This document shows positions 1 to 9,411 of a stretch of 64,000 nucleotides of DNA, one piece after another. Origin of the DNA: Lysinibacillus sphaericus (GTDB lineage: Bacteria; Bacillota; Bacilli; Bacillales_A; Planococcaceae). The stretch is from contig NZ_CP019980.1 in assembly GCF_002982115.1 (NCBI RefSeq), positions 2,798,001-2,862,000 on the forward strand. Reading direction: 5' to 3'. The position numbers and the translations under genes are program-made. The notes beneath the pieces were generated by a model. It did no database searches. It was not told the DNA's origin and saw nothing but the letters and a program-made list of their open reading frames with translations. Within the stretch, counting starts at the first letter, position 1; each line of letters begins with the position of its first letter.

Positions 1-487
1 AAGAATCTTTTGGTGAAATACGTAATTCGTGTAGTTCAGAAATAATTTGATCTTTGGACTTGTTTTCAAAGTGTTTGTAAAGTCTTGCATAATTGTATAA
101 ACGTGTAAATAATCCTTTTGAGCTATCACGTGTTATCGGCGCACACATGGCAACAACTCCTTTAACAGGAAATTGCTCTGCTACTTTTAATGAAAAAACT
201 CCGCCAAGTGAAATACCAACTACTGCGATTTCTTCGTATCCTTTATCTTTTAGGAAGTTGTAGCCTTCTACTACATCGTTCCACCAGTCTTCAGGTTTTG
301 TTTCTAGTAGGGCTTCCGGTTCTACCCCGTGCCCACTATAGATAGGTGCATGAACGGTATAACCACGTTTGGATAAAAATTCCCCTAGCTTTTTCACATC
401 TTTTGTGCTACCTGTAAATCCATGCAGTAATAGTACGGCTTTTTTGCCTCCCTCAATTGTTAGAGGTTGCGGCTTTGATAACTTCAT
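1..487 (-). CDS. Carboxylesterase (Est30/YvaK type), 3' end outside window
   Basis: Alpha/beta-hydrolase fold carboxylesterase hydrolysing short-chain esters in the cytoplasm. The reading frame starts at ATG 487 (AAGGGG ribosome site) and stays open to the window edge, so about 160 N-terminal residues are visible. LLLHGFTGS at about residues 20-28 is the oxyanion-hole HGF motif. GISLGG near residue 91 is the nucleophile elbow (G-x-S-x-G). PVKGVVAMCAP follows, as expected in this family. The catalytic Asp and His would lie beyond the edge. It is divergent from the LysR gene that follows. The Est30/YvaK assignment rests on recalled family similarity. Confidence 0.85.
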   Translation of the reverse strand, partial: MKLSKPQPLTIEGGKKAVLLLHGFTGSTKDVKKLGEFLSKRGYTVHAPIYSGHGVEPEALLETKPEDWWNDVVEGYNFLKDKGYEEIAVVGISLGGVFSLKVAEQFPVKGVVAMCAPITRDSSKGLFTRLYNYARLYKHFENKSKDQIISELHELRISPKDS

Positions 488-782
488 TTTATAATATCCC
501 CTTCACGGAAATTTGTATTTGTGTATTTTATGTGTCTATCTTAACACCCTTTATTCATAATGTACAATTTATAGTTTTTATCGTTTCGATACGTTTTATG
601 CATGAATGGTGTAAGGTTGATGCCTTCTGTAATCACCCTTTAGAGGTACTTCTAAATGTAAAAAATTCATTTGTTTAATTTCCGATGAGCTGCCATTTAA
701 AATTTTCCCAAGTTGCCTATACTTCCTATCCTTTTACCGTTATAATGCAGGTAACTAATATCCATACTATTATTAGAGGTGA
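488..782. other. Intergenic region between divergent esterase and lysR
   Basis: About 295 bases with no convincing gene. A TATAAT at 741-746 lies about 40 bases upstream of the lysR start and could be its -10 box, but no -35 hexamer sits at a normal distance: TTGCCT at 713-718 is 22 bases away. A short open frame on the plus strand here overlaps the esterase start and has no ribosome site, so I do not call it. Confidence 0.4.
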
Positions 783-1691
783 GTGAAATTGGAATGGCAA
801 CAATTGGAATATTTTGCAACAGTAGCGAAGCTTGAACATATGACACGTGCAGCAGATGTTTTAGCGATTTCACAGCCTGCACTTAGTCGTTCGATTGCAA
901 AGCTTGAGGAGGAATTAGGTGTTCCTTTATTTGACCGCCAAGGACGTTCAATCATGCTAAATCGCTACGGAGAATTGTTTTTATACCGTGTGCAACGTAT
1001 GCGTAAAGAATATGAAAAAGCTGTTTTAGAATTACAGGAACTCAATAATCCTGAGCTTGGAGATGTGTCACTAGGCTTCTTACATACACTTGGCACAAGT
1101 ATTGTTCCTGATTTGATCCGCGCCTTTCGTCAGCAACATCCGCATATCCGCTTTCATTTCACACAAAACTATTCGCACTCACAGCTTAAACAATTGCTGG
1201 CAGGTGAGCTAGATCTTTGTTTGCTTGCAGCGATTGATACAGAACCACCTGTTTGTTGGAAAGAACTATGGAGAGATGAGCTTTATATCATGGTACCCAT
1301 CGATCATCATCTAGCCAATCGTAAAAGTATAACGATGAAGGAACTAGAACATGAAAACTTTGTCCTTATGAAAAAAGGCTATGCATTACGCCGTACTGCT
1401 GATCGACTGTTAAGTGCTGCGGGCATTAAGCCTAAAATTACGTATGAAGGTGATGAGGTCTCTACCGTTGCAGGCTTTGTTGGAGCCGGTCTAGGGGTAT
1501 CCCTCCTACCTGATGATGAAGATCTTAATCCAAATAAGGTTGTAAAAATACATGTTGAAGATATGGTATGTGAACGCATAATTGGGATGGCTTGGATTGA
1601 AAATCGTTACCTCCCACCGTCCGCACGTCAATTCCAGCAATTTGTTCTTGATTATTATGAGAAGATGGGCCCTTCGAGAGAACCCGACTAA
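783..1691 (+). CDS. LysR family transcriptional regulator
   Basis: DNA-binding regulator of the LysR family, 302 residues, the usual family length. The N-terminal winged helix-turn-helix spans about residues 1-60 (LEYFATVAKLEHMTRAADVL, then SQPALSRSIAKLEEELG). A type-2 periplasmic-binding-fold effector domain follows (about 90-290), with the typical GDVSLGFLHTLG entry and a VGAGLGVSLLP segment. The start is GTG 783, placed by AGAGGTGA just upstream. LysR proteins often control a divergent neighbour, which here is the esterase, but the inducer and target are unknown. Confidence 0.93.
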   Translation: MKLEWQQLEYFATVAKLEHMTRAADVLAISQPALSRSIAKLEEELGVPLFDRQGRSIMLNRYGELFLYRVQRMRKEYEKAVLELQELNNPELGDVSLGFLHTLGTSIVPDLIRAFRQQHPHIRFHFTQNYSHSQLKQLLAGELDLCLLAAIDTEPPVCWKELWRDELYIMVPIDHHLANRKSITMKELEHENFVLMKKGYALRRTADRLLSAAGIKPKITYEGDEVSTVAGFVGAGLGVSLLPDDEDLNPNKVVKIHVEDMVCERIIGMAWIENRYLPPSARQFQQFVLDYYEKMGPSREPD

Positions 1692-1770
1692 AGAGGCTGG
1701 CACTCAAAATAAAGGAACAAAAAGATGGGTGACCTCTGCAAAAAGTAAGATGCGAACAACAACATAACAA

Positions 1771-1810
1771 AAAAGTGTTAGATTGACTTCAAATCAATCT
1801 AACACTTTTC
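1771..1810. terminator. Bidirectional terminator, GTGTTAGATTG family
   Basis: Near-perfect hairpin with arms AAAAAGTGTTAGATTGA and TCAATCTAACACTTTT around a short loop, A-rich before and T-rich after. It separates convergent lysR (+) and the DUF1835 gene (-). The same arm sequence recurs at 48353-48392 and 60385-60429. Confidence 0.85.
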
Positions 1811-1826
1811 CTCTTTTACGATTACC

Positions 1827-2624
1827 TTATTGCCCGATATAGTTTATTTTATATGCATTTATATCCGTTGTGTCACCGCTTATTTCAAACAATCCTTGTT
1901 GAGCCAAGTAGAGTAATCGATTTTCAATAAATGTTTCATTTATATAGTCGTCCGTTATATTTACCATTTGCCCGATAACATTCACTGGTGAAAGCCATTG
2001 CTCCTTGTTGCTAGCTTGTAAATATTTTGCACTGTTAATAATATTTATATCAAACTCACTCTCTTCTACATGAACAATACCATTTTGCCAAACTCGCAAT
2101 ATACTTTGATTTCGCTTGAGCTCGTCCCATTCTTTAGCTAGACGCTGACACTCCTCAATTGTAAAACGCTTCGCTTCTGGACGTAACTTCATTAACATAT
2201 CCGATGATAACTCACCGGTATAACGAATGGCCATGTCTTGTTGTATGCGCTGTAAACCAGCCGTCGCATCTATACCAAATACCATGCTGCATTTATTGAC
2301 AAACTCACTCATCACATAACGTAAAGCAATTTCTTCATGCGCATTTTGACTATACCAAATCCAAACATCCAGATCACATGGGATGCCAGCTATCGCTTTT
2401 GTCCACTTGTTGTGGATGTCTTCATATAATTCTTGTTCTTCTACATCCTTAAAAATATGTGTATCCAACCAATTTTTTCGCTCTTCCATACTTGTAAGTG
2501 GGCCAATAGAGAAATTATCATGAATACAAATCACTGACTCTTCCCGCTGTAAATGGTTTTGTCGAATCGCGTGTTTAATGGACCCTTGTGTAGACAAGCT
2601 AAAGGTAATATGTAAAATAGCCAT
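1827..2624 (-). CDS. DUF1835 domain-containing protein
   Basis: Protein of 265 residues of unknown biochemical role. The N-terminal part (about 1-125) matches what I recall of DUF1835: an ILHITFSLSTQGSIKHAI opening, then DNFSIGPL and a WIWYSQNAHEE segment. The C-terminal part (about 150-265) resembles DUF3658, with RLAKEWDEL followed by W-rich segments. The start is ATG 2624 behind AAAGGAGGAG. It lies 14 bases downstream of the lysE gene stop-to-start junction on the same strand, so the two may be co-transcribed and share the terminator at 1771-1810. No signal peptide or membrane segment is visible. Confidence 0.75.
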   Translation of the reverse strand: MAILHITFSLSTQGSIKHAIRQNHLQREESVICIHDNFSIGPLTSMEERKNWLDTHIFKDVEEQELYEDIHNKWTKAIAGIPCDLDVWIWYSQNAHEEIALRYVMSEFVNKCSMVFGIDATAGLQRIQQDMAIRYTGELSSDMLMKLRPEAKRFTIEECQRLAKEWDELKRNQSILRVWQNGIVHVEESEFDINIINSAKYLQASNKEQWLSPVNVIGQMVNITDDYINETFIENRLLYLAQQGLFEISGDTTDINAYKINYIGQ

Positions 2625-2638
2625 ACAATCTCCTCCTT

Positions 2639-3262
2639 TTATTGTTTACTAAGTGCGATTTTTATACCGATAAATGTAAATAGTACACCTTGTATGATAT
2701 TCAGGCGTTTTGCAATAGTAGGTTTACCTATAATTATTTCCCTTACTTTCCCAGCAAAAACACTAACTAATGAAAATAGAATCAGTGCCTGCACTAAAAA
2801 TACCATACCCAAAATAAGCATTTGTAACGCCACATGTCCAAGTAACGGATTTACAAACTGTGGCAATAGTGCTAAGAAAAATAAAGAAACTTTTGGATTT
2901 AAGATATTCATTAAAATTCCTTTTCGATATAGCAAAGCGAACGTATGAATATTTTGGTGCTCCAATGTAAATGCATCATTCTTCGCTCGAAATGATTGCC
3001 ATGCTAAGTATAATAAATAGGCAGCCCCAGCAAATTTGACAATCGAAAACATAACGGTCGATTGATAGACAATGGCTGAGATACCTAAAACTGCAGCTCC
3101 GATATGTACCAGTAAGCCCGTACATAAACCTAGTGAAGTCGCAATTCCAGCCTTTTTATCTTGTGTAATGCTTTGTGCAAGGACAAATAAATTGTCTGGT
3201 CCTGGCATTATAGTTAAAATAATGGCTGCTCCTAAAAAAGCTAGTAACGACGAAAGTTCCAA
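2639..3262 (-). CDS. LysE/RhtB family amino-acid exporter
   Basis: Membrane exporter of the LysE/RhtB family (about 207 residues, normal length), expected to expel amino acids or small amine compounds using the proton gradient. Six hydrophobic segments are visible. The family signature MPGPDNLFVLAQSITQDKKAG lies at about residues 19-39, followed by GLCTGLLVHIGAAVLG. NPKVSLFFLALLPQFV near residue 122 is also typical. The start is TTG 3262 (MELSSLLAFLG) behind GGGGGGAAGGG. It is followed directly by the DUF1835 gene. The substrate cannot be told from sequence. Confidence 0.9.
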   Translation of the reverse strand: MELSSLLAFLGAAIILTIMPGPDNLFVLAQSITQDKKAGIATSLGLCTGLLVHIGAAVLGISAIVYQSTVMFSIVKFAGAAYLLYLAWQSFRAKNDAFTLEHQNIHTFALLYRKGILMNILNPKVSLFFLALLPQFVNPLLGHVALQMLILGMVFLVQALILFSLVSVFAGKVREIIIGKPTIAKRLNIIQGVLFTFIGIKIALSKQ

Positions 3263-3492
3263 TTTTACCCTTCCCCCCGCTATTTGTTAGAAAAAACCAT
3301 AATTACAATGGTTGTATTTACATTATACTACACGCCACTTGTAACTTTATGACTATATATAATTTTTTTATAAAAAAATTATTATCCTTATTAATGCTCG
3401 TTCATGCAACATTTCTCTTCGTTTATGCATTATAATAGAATTCAACACTATGAATTCTATCCTTATTGTATTAAGAAAGAGGTGATTCGTCG

Positions 3493-3876
3493 ATGGCAGT
3501 AAGTGATATTGTACAAGAATTTGAGGACGAGCAAGGAAATGTCTTTTATAAAATGAAAACACACGATATCGAGGTTCAAGCAATGCATTCTGCTGGCTTA
3601 GCACCCGTTATTACCTACTGGATTGGCGAAAAAGATATTACGGAAGATATTCGAAATCTACGTTTTAGCCCAAGACCTCCATCTAGTTATATTCAAGATT
3701 ATGAAGAATTTCAATCAATGCTCTATGCAAAAGAGCAACGTGCTATTAACGAACTCTATGAAAAAATGAGTATTAAACCTAAAAACATGACAACAGGGAA
3801 ACAAATTTTGTGGAGTTTCTTTGTGATGATATTGGCGATGCTCCCTTTACTCGTTGCCATTTGGTGGTTAAAATAA
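3493..3876 (+). CDS. Hypothetical protein with C-terminal membrane anchor
   Basis: I do not recognise this family. The 127-residue product has a soluble acidic N-terminal part (about 1-100), rich in charged residues and including an FSPRPPSSYIQDYEEF stretch. One strongly hydrophobic segment at the extreme C-terminus (about 103-125, ILWSFFVMILAMLPLLVAIW) ends in WLK. That arrangement suggests a tail-anchored protein with its N-terminal domain in the cytoplasm. The start is ATG 3493 with AGAGGTGAT eight bases upstream. It stands alone between divergent lysE and the proBA leader. A TATAAT at 3431-3436 could be its -10 box. Confidence 0.7.
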   Translation: MAVSDIVQEFEDEQGNVFYKMKTHDIEVQAMHSAGLAPVITYWIGEKDITEDIRNLRFSPRPPSSYIQDYEEFQSMLYAKEQRAINELYEKMSIKPKNMTTGKQILWSFFVMILAMLPLLVAIWWLK

Positions 3877-4054
3877 TGGTCACTTCCCAGTATTCAACTA
3901 ATTATTGGCGGTTGCAAACCTCTGCAATTTATCCTTATTTATACACAATTTTTCTATTCAGCTTGACAGACACAAAGAAGTAGTGCATTCTTTATTCAAT
4001 TAGTAGTACGAAAGAGAACTTGTGGTTATACTCTATGCCATAATCTCTCCAAAA

Positions 4055-4301
4055 TACATGATACACATAAAACGAACGAAGATTAGTATGTAGAAACTAA
4101 TTGGTAAGAGAGCGATGTCCATCGGCTGTAAGACATTGTACAAAAAAGACTACAGAACCTACTTCGTGAAACGTCCTAGCCAAACTAGGCGCAGTCTCAA
4201 GCGTTATGAGGAAAGTGGAATATCTCAAGATATTCAATGTAGGTGGTACCACGGAAAGCAACCTTTTCGTCCTAGTTTTTAGGACGAAAAGGTTTTTTTT
4301 A
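4055..4301 (+). promoter_or_regulatory. T-box riboswitch leader, probably proline-specific
   Basis: Transcription-attenuating leader upstream of proB. The T-box sequence TGTAGGTGGTACCACGG at 4238-4254 is the conserved antiterminator element that pairs with uncharged tRNA. It is followed by a strong terminator: CCTTTTCGTCCTA (4262-4274), a four-to-five-base loop, its exact complement (4280-4292) and eight Ts. Stem I-like structure precedes it, including a CCTAG/CTAGG stem near 4175-4189. A CCT triplet in GAACCTA (4158-4160) is a plausible proline specifier, but I could not fold the stem to prove it. The downstream genes make Pro-tRNA the expected ligand. Confidence 0.88.
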
Positions 4302-4368
4302 TCTTTATTCAGCAATTTGTGGCTTAGGCGGTAGGAATGCTCCCAAATGGTGAACTGGAGGAATTAGG

Positions 4369-5463
4369 ATGGAAAGAAAAAGAATTGTTGTAAAAATCGG
4401 CAGTAGCTCTTTAACAAATGCAAAAGGCGAAATTGATAAAGTACGCTTAATGGATCACGTGCAAGCTATTGCAGAATTAAAAAAATGTGGACATGAAGTA
4501 TTACTAGTTTCGTCTGGTGCTGTAGCAGCAGGCTTTAAACAACTCGGCTACCCTTCTCGCCCTGTGACAGTAAAAGGGAAACAAGCAGCAGCAGCAGTCG
4601 GCCAAAGTTTGCTTATCCAAACCTATCATGCACTATTTAGTATTTATGATATAATGCCTGCTCAGATTTTACTTACACGAACTGATTTTTCGAAAAAAGA
4701 ACGCTATAAAAATGCCTATGCAACATTTGAGGAATTGCTTGAGCGCTCGATGCTCCCAATTATTAATGAAAACGATACGGTATCGGTCAGTGAATTAACA
4801 TTTGGCGATAATGATATGCTATCCGCACTTGTCAGTGGGCTTGTCCACGCAGACCAGCTTATTATTCTAACAGACATTAATGGTTTATACGATGCCAATC
4901 CCAATAAAAATCCGCAAGCAAAACGAATTGATCGGTTAACTGAAGTCACAGATGAAATGCTAGGCTTCGCTGACGGTGCTGGCTCTAAAGTTGGCACAGG
5001 TGGTATGGAGTCCAAACTATTAGCAGCACGTGCAGCTTTAAATGCAGGCGTTAAAGTATTTATCGGGACGGGCTACGGGGCTCAAAAGCTAATCGATATT
5101 TTAGATGGGCAAGGCGATGGGACATATGTAGAGCATGAAGCACTCGCTGTCTTAACAAATAACAAACAGTGGATTGCACTAACGGAAATTTCTGGTAAAA
5201 TTTTTATAGATAACGGTGCGGAACATGCATTATTAGAAAATGGAAAAAGCTTACTGCCTGCAGGTGTCTATCGTGTTGAAGGAGACTTCGAACAAGGTGA
5301 TGTTGTCGAGGTATACAGCCATAATAAACTGATTGGGCGCGGCGAAGTATTATATTCATCACTTGAGCTAGCACACGCCATGGGAAAACGAACTGATGAA
5401 TTAACCAATTACCCGATAGAGGTTATTCATCGGGATAAATGGTTAAAAATACAAACGAAATAG
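4369..5463 (+). CDS. proB: Glutamate 5-kinase
   Basis: First enzyme of proline synthesis: phosphorylates glutamate to gamma-glutamyl phosphate. It has 364 residues, the usual length. The amino-acid kinase domain (about 1-255) shows [14 protein letters not shown] at the N-terminus, [20 protein letters not shown] near residue 130 and [15 protein letters not shown] domain (about 275-355) follows and is normal for this enzyme. The start is ATG 4369 behind GGAGG. It is the first gene of a two-gene operon under the T-box leader, with proA 11 bases downstream. No missing key residue is seen. Confidence 0.97.
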   Translation: MERKRIVVKIGSSSLTNAKGEIDKVRLMDHVQAIAELKKCGHEVLLVSSGAVAAGFKQLGYPSRPVTVKGKQAAAAVGQSLLIQTYHALFSIYDIMPAQILLTRTDFSKKERYKNAYATFEELLERSMLPIINENDTVSVSELTFGDNDMLSALVSGLVHADQLIILTDINGLYDANPNKNPQAKRIDRLTEVTDEMLGFADGAGSKVGTGGMESKLLAARAALNAGVKVFIGTGYGAQKLIDILDGQGDGTYVEHEALAVLTNNKQWIALTEISGKIFIDNGAEHALLENGKSLLPAGVYRVEGDFEQGDVVEVYSHNKLIGRGEVLYSSLELAHAMGKRTDELTNYPIEVIHRDKWLKIQTK

Positions 5464-5474
5464 GAGGAATTCAA

Positions 5475-6725
5475 ATGACAAGTGAAGTATACCAAAAAGG
5501 AAAACGAGCAAAAGCGGCAAGCTATGTTTTAAATATTAAAACAACATGCGAAAAAAATGATGCCTTAACAAAAATTGCGGAACAATTACTAATCGATCAA
5601 GATATACTAATTTCAGAAAATTTGAAGGATTTAGCAAATGGGAAAGAAAAAGGCATGGCTACTTCGACACTTGATCGTATTATGCTAAACAAGGAACGTA
5701 TTACAGCAATGGCTGATGCCATTCATTTACTGGTGAAATTAAATGATCCAGTTGGAACTACGCTTGAGCATATTGAAAAGGATAACGGCTTACTTATTGA
5801 GAAGCGTATGGTGCCAATTGGGGTTATCGGCATGATCTATGAGGCTAGACCAAATGTTACGGTGGATGCAGCCACATTATCATTGAAAACGGGTAATGCA
5901 GTACTATTACGTGGTAGTTCCTCAGCCAAATTTTCAAATATTGCCCTTGTTTCAAGTATCCACCGAGCACTTGAAAAAACGTCTATCCCAGTCGATGCAG
6001 TGCAATTAATCGAAGATACAAGTCGTGACACAGCAAAGGAATTATTCCATTTAAAAGAATACCTTGATGTACTGATTCCACGCGGTGGTAAAGCTCTCAT
6101 TGATTTAGTTGTTCGAGAAGCTTCCGTGCCTGTGCTTGAAACAGGCGCAGGCAATTGCCATATTTATGTGGACCAAACTGCCGATTACATAAAAGCAGAA
6201 AACATTTGCCGAAATGCAAAAACACAACGTCCTTCTGTTTGTAATGCAGCAGAAAGCTTACTGATTCATCCGGAGTGGTTTAGTGAACACGGTATACAGT
6301 TGCTAAATGCACTACATGAAGCAGGCGTGACAATTGTAGGTGATGCGACAGTTTGCCAAGCGGTAAATTTTGCGCAGCCCGCTACAGAGGAAGACTTTGC
6401 AACGGAGTACTTAGATTTGAAGATTAGCGTCAAAATTGTTGAAAACGTTTATGAGGCTATCGAACACATTAATCAATACGGTACGAACCACTCAGAGGCC
6501 ATTGTTACTGAAGATCAGCTTGTGGCAGATACATTTTTAAATAATGTAGACGCAGCGGCGGTTTATCATAACGCTTCTACTCGCTTTACAGATGGCTTTG
6601 AATTCGGCTATGGCGCTGAAATTGGGATTAGTACACAAAAATTACATGCCCGTGGACCAATGGGCTTACCCGCATTAACATCTACAAAGTATTTCATCCA
6701 TGGAAATGGGCAAATCCGTGAGTAA
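5475..6725 (+). CDS. proA: Glutamate-5-semialdehyde dehydrogenase (gamma-glutamyl phosphate reductase)
   Basis: Second proline-pathway enzyme: NADPH-dependent reduction of gamma-glutamyl phosphate to glutamate semialdehyde. I chose ATG 5475, six bases after a perfect TAGGAGGAA site, giving 416 residues, the normal length. An in-frame start further upstream would overlap proB without need. Aldehyde-dehydrogenase-superfamily features are present: [14 protein letters not shown] around residue 110, [10 protein letters not shown], and the catalytic cysteine in [12 protein letters not shown] near residue 250. [22 protein letters not shown] precedes the C-terminus. It ends with a hairpin terminator. 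Confidence 0.97.
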   Translation: MTSEVYQKGKRAKAASYVLNIKTTCEKNDALTKIAEQLLIDQDILISENLKDLANGKEKGMATSTLDRIMLNKERITAMADAIHLLVKLNDPVGTTLEHIEKDNGLLIEKRMVPIGVIGMIYEARPNVTVDAATLSLKTGNAVLLRGSSSAKFSNIALVSSIHRALEKTSIPVDAVQLIEDTSRDTAKELFHLKEYLDVLIPRGGKALIDLVVREASVPVLETGAGNCHIYVDQTADYIKAENICRNAKTQRPSVCNAAESLLIHPEWFSEHGIQLLNALHEAGVTIVGDATVCQAVNFAQPATEEDFATEYLDLKISVKIVENVYEAIEHINQYGTNHSEAIVTEDQLVADTFLNNVDAAAVYHNASTRFTDGFEFGYGAEIGISTQKLHARGPMGLPALTSTKYFIHGNGQIRE

Positions 6726-6746
6726 TCGTTTTCTAATGATACAAGA

Positions 6747-6774
6747 GCCGACAGTAGACAACGCTGTCGGTTTC
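6747..6774 (+). terminator. Terminator after proBA
   Basis: CCGACAG (6748-6754) pairs with CTGTCGG (6764-6770) and is followed by TTTCT. It closes the proBA transcript. Confidence 0.75.
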
Positions 6775-6836
6775 TCCATTATTGTAATAGCTAAAAAATA
6801 GTAGCCATTTCATTACTACTAGAAAGCAGGTTTGTT

Positions 6837-7715
6837 ATGAATGTCTCAGCAATCATAAAACTTACAGTGTCTATGGCCATTTTTGGCTCCATCGGCTTTT
6901 TCACAATCCATACTGGCTTACCCGCTACAGAGCTAGTCTTTATCCGCTGTGTTTGTGCAACGCTCTTTCTTGGCGCTTTATGGCTAATAACGGGCGGGCA
7001 TAAAACGGAGGTGTGGAACAAAAAGGAACTATTGCGCACCCTTCTTTGTGGGGTCTTTATCGTCTTAAACTGGGTATTTTTATTTAAAGCTTTTGAGGAG
7101 ATGTCGATTTCGATTGCCATTTCAATTTATAATTTAGCACCTATTTTTGTGCTTATTTTAGGGGCGTTATTGCTTAAAGAAAAAATGACTGTACAAGCCC
7201 TTGTCGCAACGATAACTTGTTTTATCGGCAGTATTTTTATTATTGGTTTACAAAACTTTATTTCATTATCTGAATTTATGCAGTCAGGCTTTGTGTGGGC
7301 ATTGCTCTCAGCTTTATTTTATGCATTTACGATGTTAACAAGCCGAACGATAAAAAATTTAAGCGCCTATGCCTTAACATTTATACAAACGGCGGTAGGT
7401 ATTGTGATGCTAGTACCGTTTGTAGATTTTTCATTATTTGAAGGATTGACAACAACGAATTGGCTTTATATTTTAGGGACAGGCTTTATTCATACCGGAT
7501 TCGTTTATTATTTATTTTTTGATAGTATTCGTAGCCTATCTACTATACTAGTGTCTGTTTTAGTATTTGTAGATCCCGTTGTCGCTATCTTATTAGATAT
7601 GCTACTGCTTGATTTCATGCCTAGCCCTATTCAAACGCTTGGTATCTTACTCATTTTTGGTGGGATTTTTTATACTATTTATATTCCAAAGCAAAAAGCT
7701 CATTTGCAGGAATGA
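6837..7715 (+). CDS. EamA (DMT superfamily) transporter
   Basis: Inner-membrane transporter of the drug/metabolite superfamily with two EamA repeats and about ten hydrophobic helices in 292 residues. The first repeat covers about residues 5-135, the second about 145-285. Typical segments are GSIGFFTIHTGLPATELVFIR (about 13-33), IYNLAPIFVLILGALLLKEKM at the end of repeat one, and PVVAILLDMLLLDFMP in repeat two. The start is ATG 6837 with only a modest AGCAGG site. The 27-base gap to the sugar kinase suggests co-transcription, so the substrate may be a sugar or related metabolite; that is inference. Confidence 0.9.
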   Translation: MNVSAIIKLTVSMAIFGSIGFFTIHTGLPATELVFIRCVCATLFLGALWLITGGHKTEVWNKKELLRTLLCGVFIVLNWVFLFKAFEEMSISIAISIYNLAPIFVLILGALLLKEKMTVQALVATITCFIGSIFIIGLQNFISLSEFMQSGFVWALLSALFYAFTMLTSRTIKNLSAYALTFIQTAVGIVMLVPFVDFSLFEGLTTTNWLYILGTGFIHTGFVYYLFFDSIRSLSTILVSVLVFVDPVVAILLDMLLLDFMPSPIQTLGILLIFGGIFYTIYIPKQKAHLQE

Positions 7716-7742
7716 AGCATTGATTGGACAAGGAGGTATTGT

Positions 7743-8705
7743 ATGCGAAAACTGTATGCAATTGGTGAGCTCTTAATTGATTTTACGCCCGCTGGACAAA
7801 GTGGTTCGCTTTTATCGGTCGAACAGTTTACGAAAAATGCGGGTGGTGCACCGGCGAATGTAGCAGCAGTCTGTGCAAAATTAGGCCAACCCGCTGCCCT
7901 ACTAACACAGGTTGGACAAGATGCATTTGGGGACTTTTTGATTGCTACCGTGAAACAAGCTGGTGTAGATACGCAATATATTGCACAAACAACTGAAGGT
8001 GAAACAAGCCTTGCCTTTGTGTCCTTGACTGCGGATGGTGAACGTGACTTTTTATTTTATCGAAAAAATGCGGCTGATTTATTGTACAGCCCAGCACAAT
8101 TGCCAACGAATTTACTAACAGCCCATGCTATCCTCCACTTTTGCTCGGTGAACTTGGTGGATAGTCCAATGAAGCAAACACATCAGGCGATTATTGAGCA
8201 AGCGCATGCTACGGAGAGTCTTGTTTCTTTTGACCCGAACGTACGACTCCCCCTTTGGCATGACGCTGAAGCATGCCGGCAAACGATTTTAAACTTTATT
8301 CCGCGTGCGCATATCGTAAAGCTCTCTGATGAGGAATTATCGTTTTTAACGCATATAGACGATGAGCAGCAAGCCGTGCAGTCATTATTTCAAGACAAGG
8401 TTCAAGTCATTTTCGTCACGCATGGTGCACAAGGAGCTAGTCTTTACACGAAGCAACAGCATGTAAAAGTTGCTGCTGAAGTTGTACAAGCGCTTGATAC
8501 AACAGGTGCAGGTGATGCCTTTATCGGTGCCATTTTGAGTATGTTGTTGCAGAAAAACATTACAGTAGAGTCGCTCGAAGCCTTTTGCGAAACATTTGCT
8601 ACGCCCCTTCTTACCTTTGCCAATCGTTATGCCGCTACATCCACAACAAAACATGGTGCTATCACATCTTACCCAACATTACAGGAAGTCCCTATTCCTT
8701 TTTAA
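7743..8705 (+). CDS. PfkB family carbohydrate kinase (fructokinase-like)
   Basis: Cytoplasmic sugar kinase of the ribokinase/PfkB family, 320 residues. Both family signatures are present: NAGGAPANVAAVCAKLGQ near residue 33, and DTTGAGDAFIGAILS near residue 253, which carries the catalytic Asp and the anion hole. GELLIDFTP at the N-terminus is typical of fructokinase-like members. The start is ATG 7743 behind AAGGAGGT. It follows the EamA gene closely and is ended by a strong hairpin. The exact sugar cannot be assigned from sequence alone. Confidence 0.92.
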   Translation: MRKLYAIGELLIDFTPAGQSGSLLSVEQFTKNAGGAPANVAAVCAKLGQPAALLTQVGQDAFGDFLIATVKQAGVDTQYIAQTTEGETSLAFVSLTADGERDFLFYRKNAADLLYSPAQLPTNLLTAHAILHFCSVNLVDSPMKQTHQAIIEQAHATESLVSFDPNVRLPLWHDAEACRQTILNFIPRAHIVKLSDEELSFLTHIDDEQQAVQSLFQDKVQVIFVTHGAQGASLYTKQQHVKVAAEVVQALDTTGAGDAFIGAILSMLLQKNITVESLEAFCETFATPLLTFANRYAATSTTKHGAITSYPTLQEVPIPF

Positions 8706-8712
8706 ATTAAAG

Positions 8713-8749
8713 ACTCCATTTTGACATACGCAAAATGGAGTTTGTTTTA
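8713..8749. terminator. Terminator after pfkB-family kinase
   Basis: ACTCCATTTTG (8713-8723) pairs perfectly with CAAAATGGAGT (8731-8741), followed by TTGTTTTAT. It can also end leftward transcripts from the acetyltransferase gene after they cross the repeat array. Confidence 0.85.
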
Positions 8750-8783
8750 TATAGTTAAAGGTCTTCCATATTTAATCTCGATG

Positions 8784-8888
8784 CGCGGGTATTCCTATGT
8801 TTTTCGCGGGTAAATGCTCTCATTTCGCGGGTAAACTCTCCACTTCCGCGGGTAAAAGCACTCATTCCGCGGGTATTTAACCTACTAC
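8784..8888. repeat. 21-bp-phased CGCGGGTA array (five copies)
   Basis: The 8-mer CGCGGGTA starts at 8784, 8805, 8826, 8847 and 8868, exactly 21 bases apart each time. The 13-base gaps differ but share a CTC-ATT flavour in the middle copies. On the minus strand it reads TACCCGCG, the same core as the arrays at 28373 and 60451. It sits between the kinase terminator and the stop codon of the leftward acetyltransferase gene, so it would be in that gene's 3' untranslated region. No coding function is indicated. Confidence 0.9.
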
Positions 8889-8891
8889 ACG

Positions 8892-9332
8892 TTAAGCATT
8901 GTTAAATTGCTTTTTCATTAAAACATGTGGAATGCCTGCGTCCAAATATTCCTCTCCTGTGCGACGATAGCCAAACTTTTCATAAAAGCCCTCTGCATAT
9001 ACTTGTGCACTAAGTTTTGATTGCGTTAAACCTTTCTCCTGTGCCAACCCTTCAAGCTTGTCAATGATCACTTTTCCGAGCCCGCATTTACGAAATGGCT
9101 GTAAAATACAAATTCGTTCCAGTTTGCCATAGCCGTCTACTACACGTAATCGAGCTGTACCAACGGGTTGTTCATTGATATACACAAGAATATGTTCACA
9201 AGACGCAGCGAGTGTATCAAATTCATCGTATTCTTCGGATGCTGGAATTTGTTGCTCTTCTATAAATACAGCTTTGCGAATAGCTAAAGCCGTTTGCAAA
9301 TCGCTGTCTGTTGTAATAATGGTTGCGTTCAT
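8892..9332 (-). CDS. GNAT family N-acetyltransferase
   Basis: Acetyl-CoA-dependent acetyltransferase of 146 residues, single GNAT domain. It opens with LAIRKAVFIEEQQIPASEEYDEFD, a YjcF/ElaA-like N-terminus. The acetyl-CoA loop appears as RICILQPFRKCGLGKVII around residues 92-109 (a Q/R-x-x-G-x-G/A variant). The YEKFGYRRTGEEYLDAGIPHVLM ending is usual for this subgroup. The start is ATG 9332 behind GAGGAGG. The substrate is unknown. It is convergent with the sugar kinase, and its 3' side abuts the 21-bp array. Confidence 0.9.
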   Translation of the reverse strand: MNATIITTDSDLQTALAIRKAVFIEEQQIPASEEYDEFDTLAASCEHILVYINEQPVGTARLRVVDGYGKLERICILQPFRKCGLGKVIIDKLEGLAQEKGLTQSKLSAQVYAEGFYEKFGYRRTGEEYLDAGIPHVLMKKQFNNA

Positions 9333-9411
9333 TAATAATAGTCCTCCTCAGTTATGAGCATATAATTACTATAGTATAGAACGTTTTATATTACATTGCC
9401 AATCACTAAAA

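Noticed and set aside
457-678. Open frame of 73 codons on plus strand
   Set aside because: Overlaps the esterase start antisense, has no ribosome site and a random hydrophobic composition.
4097-4315. 72-codon frame on minus strand
   Set aside because: Lies wholly within the T-box leader in antisense, with no ribosome site.
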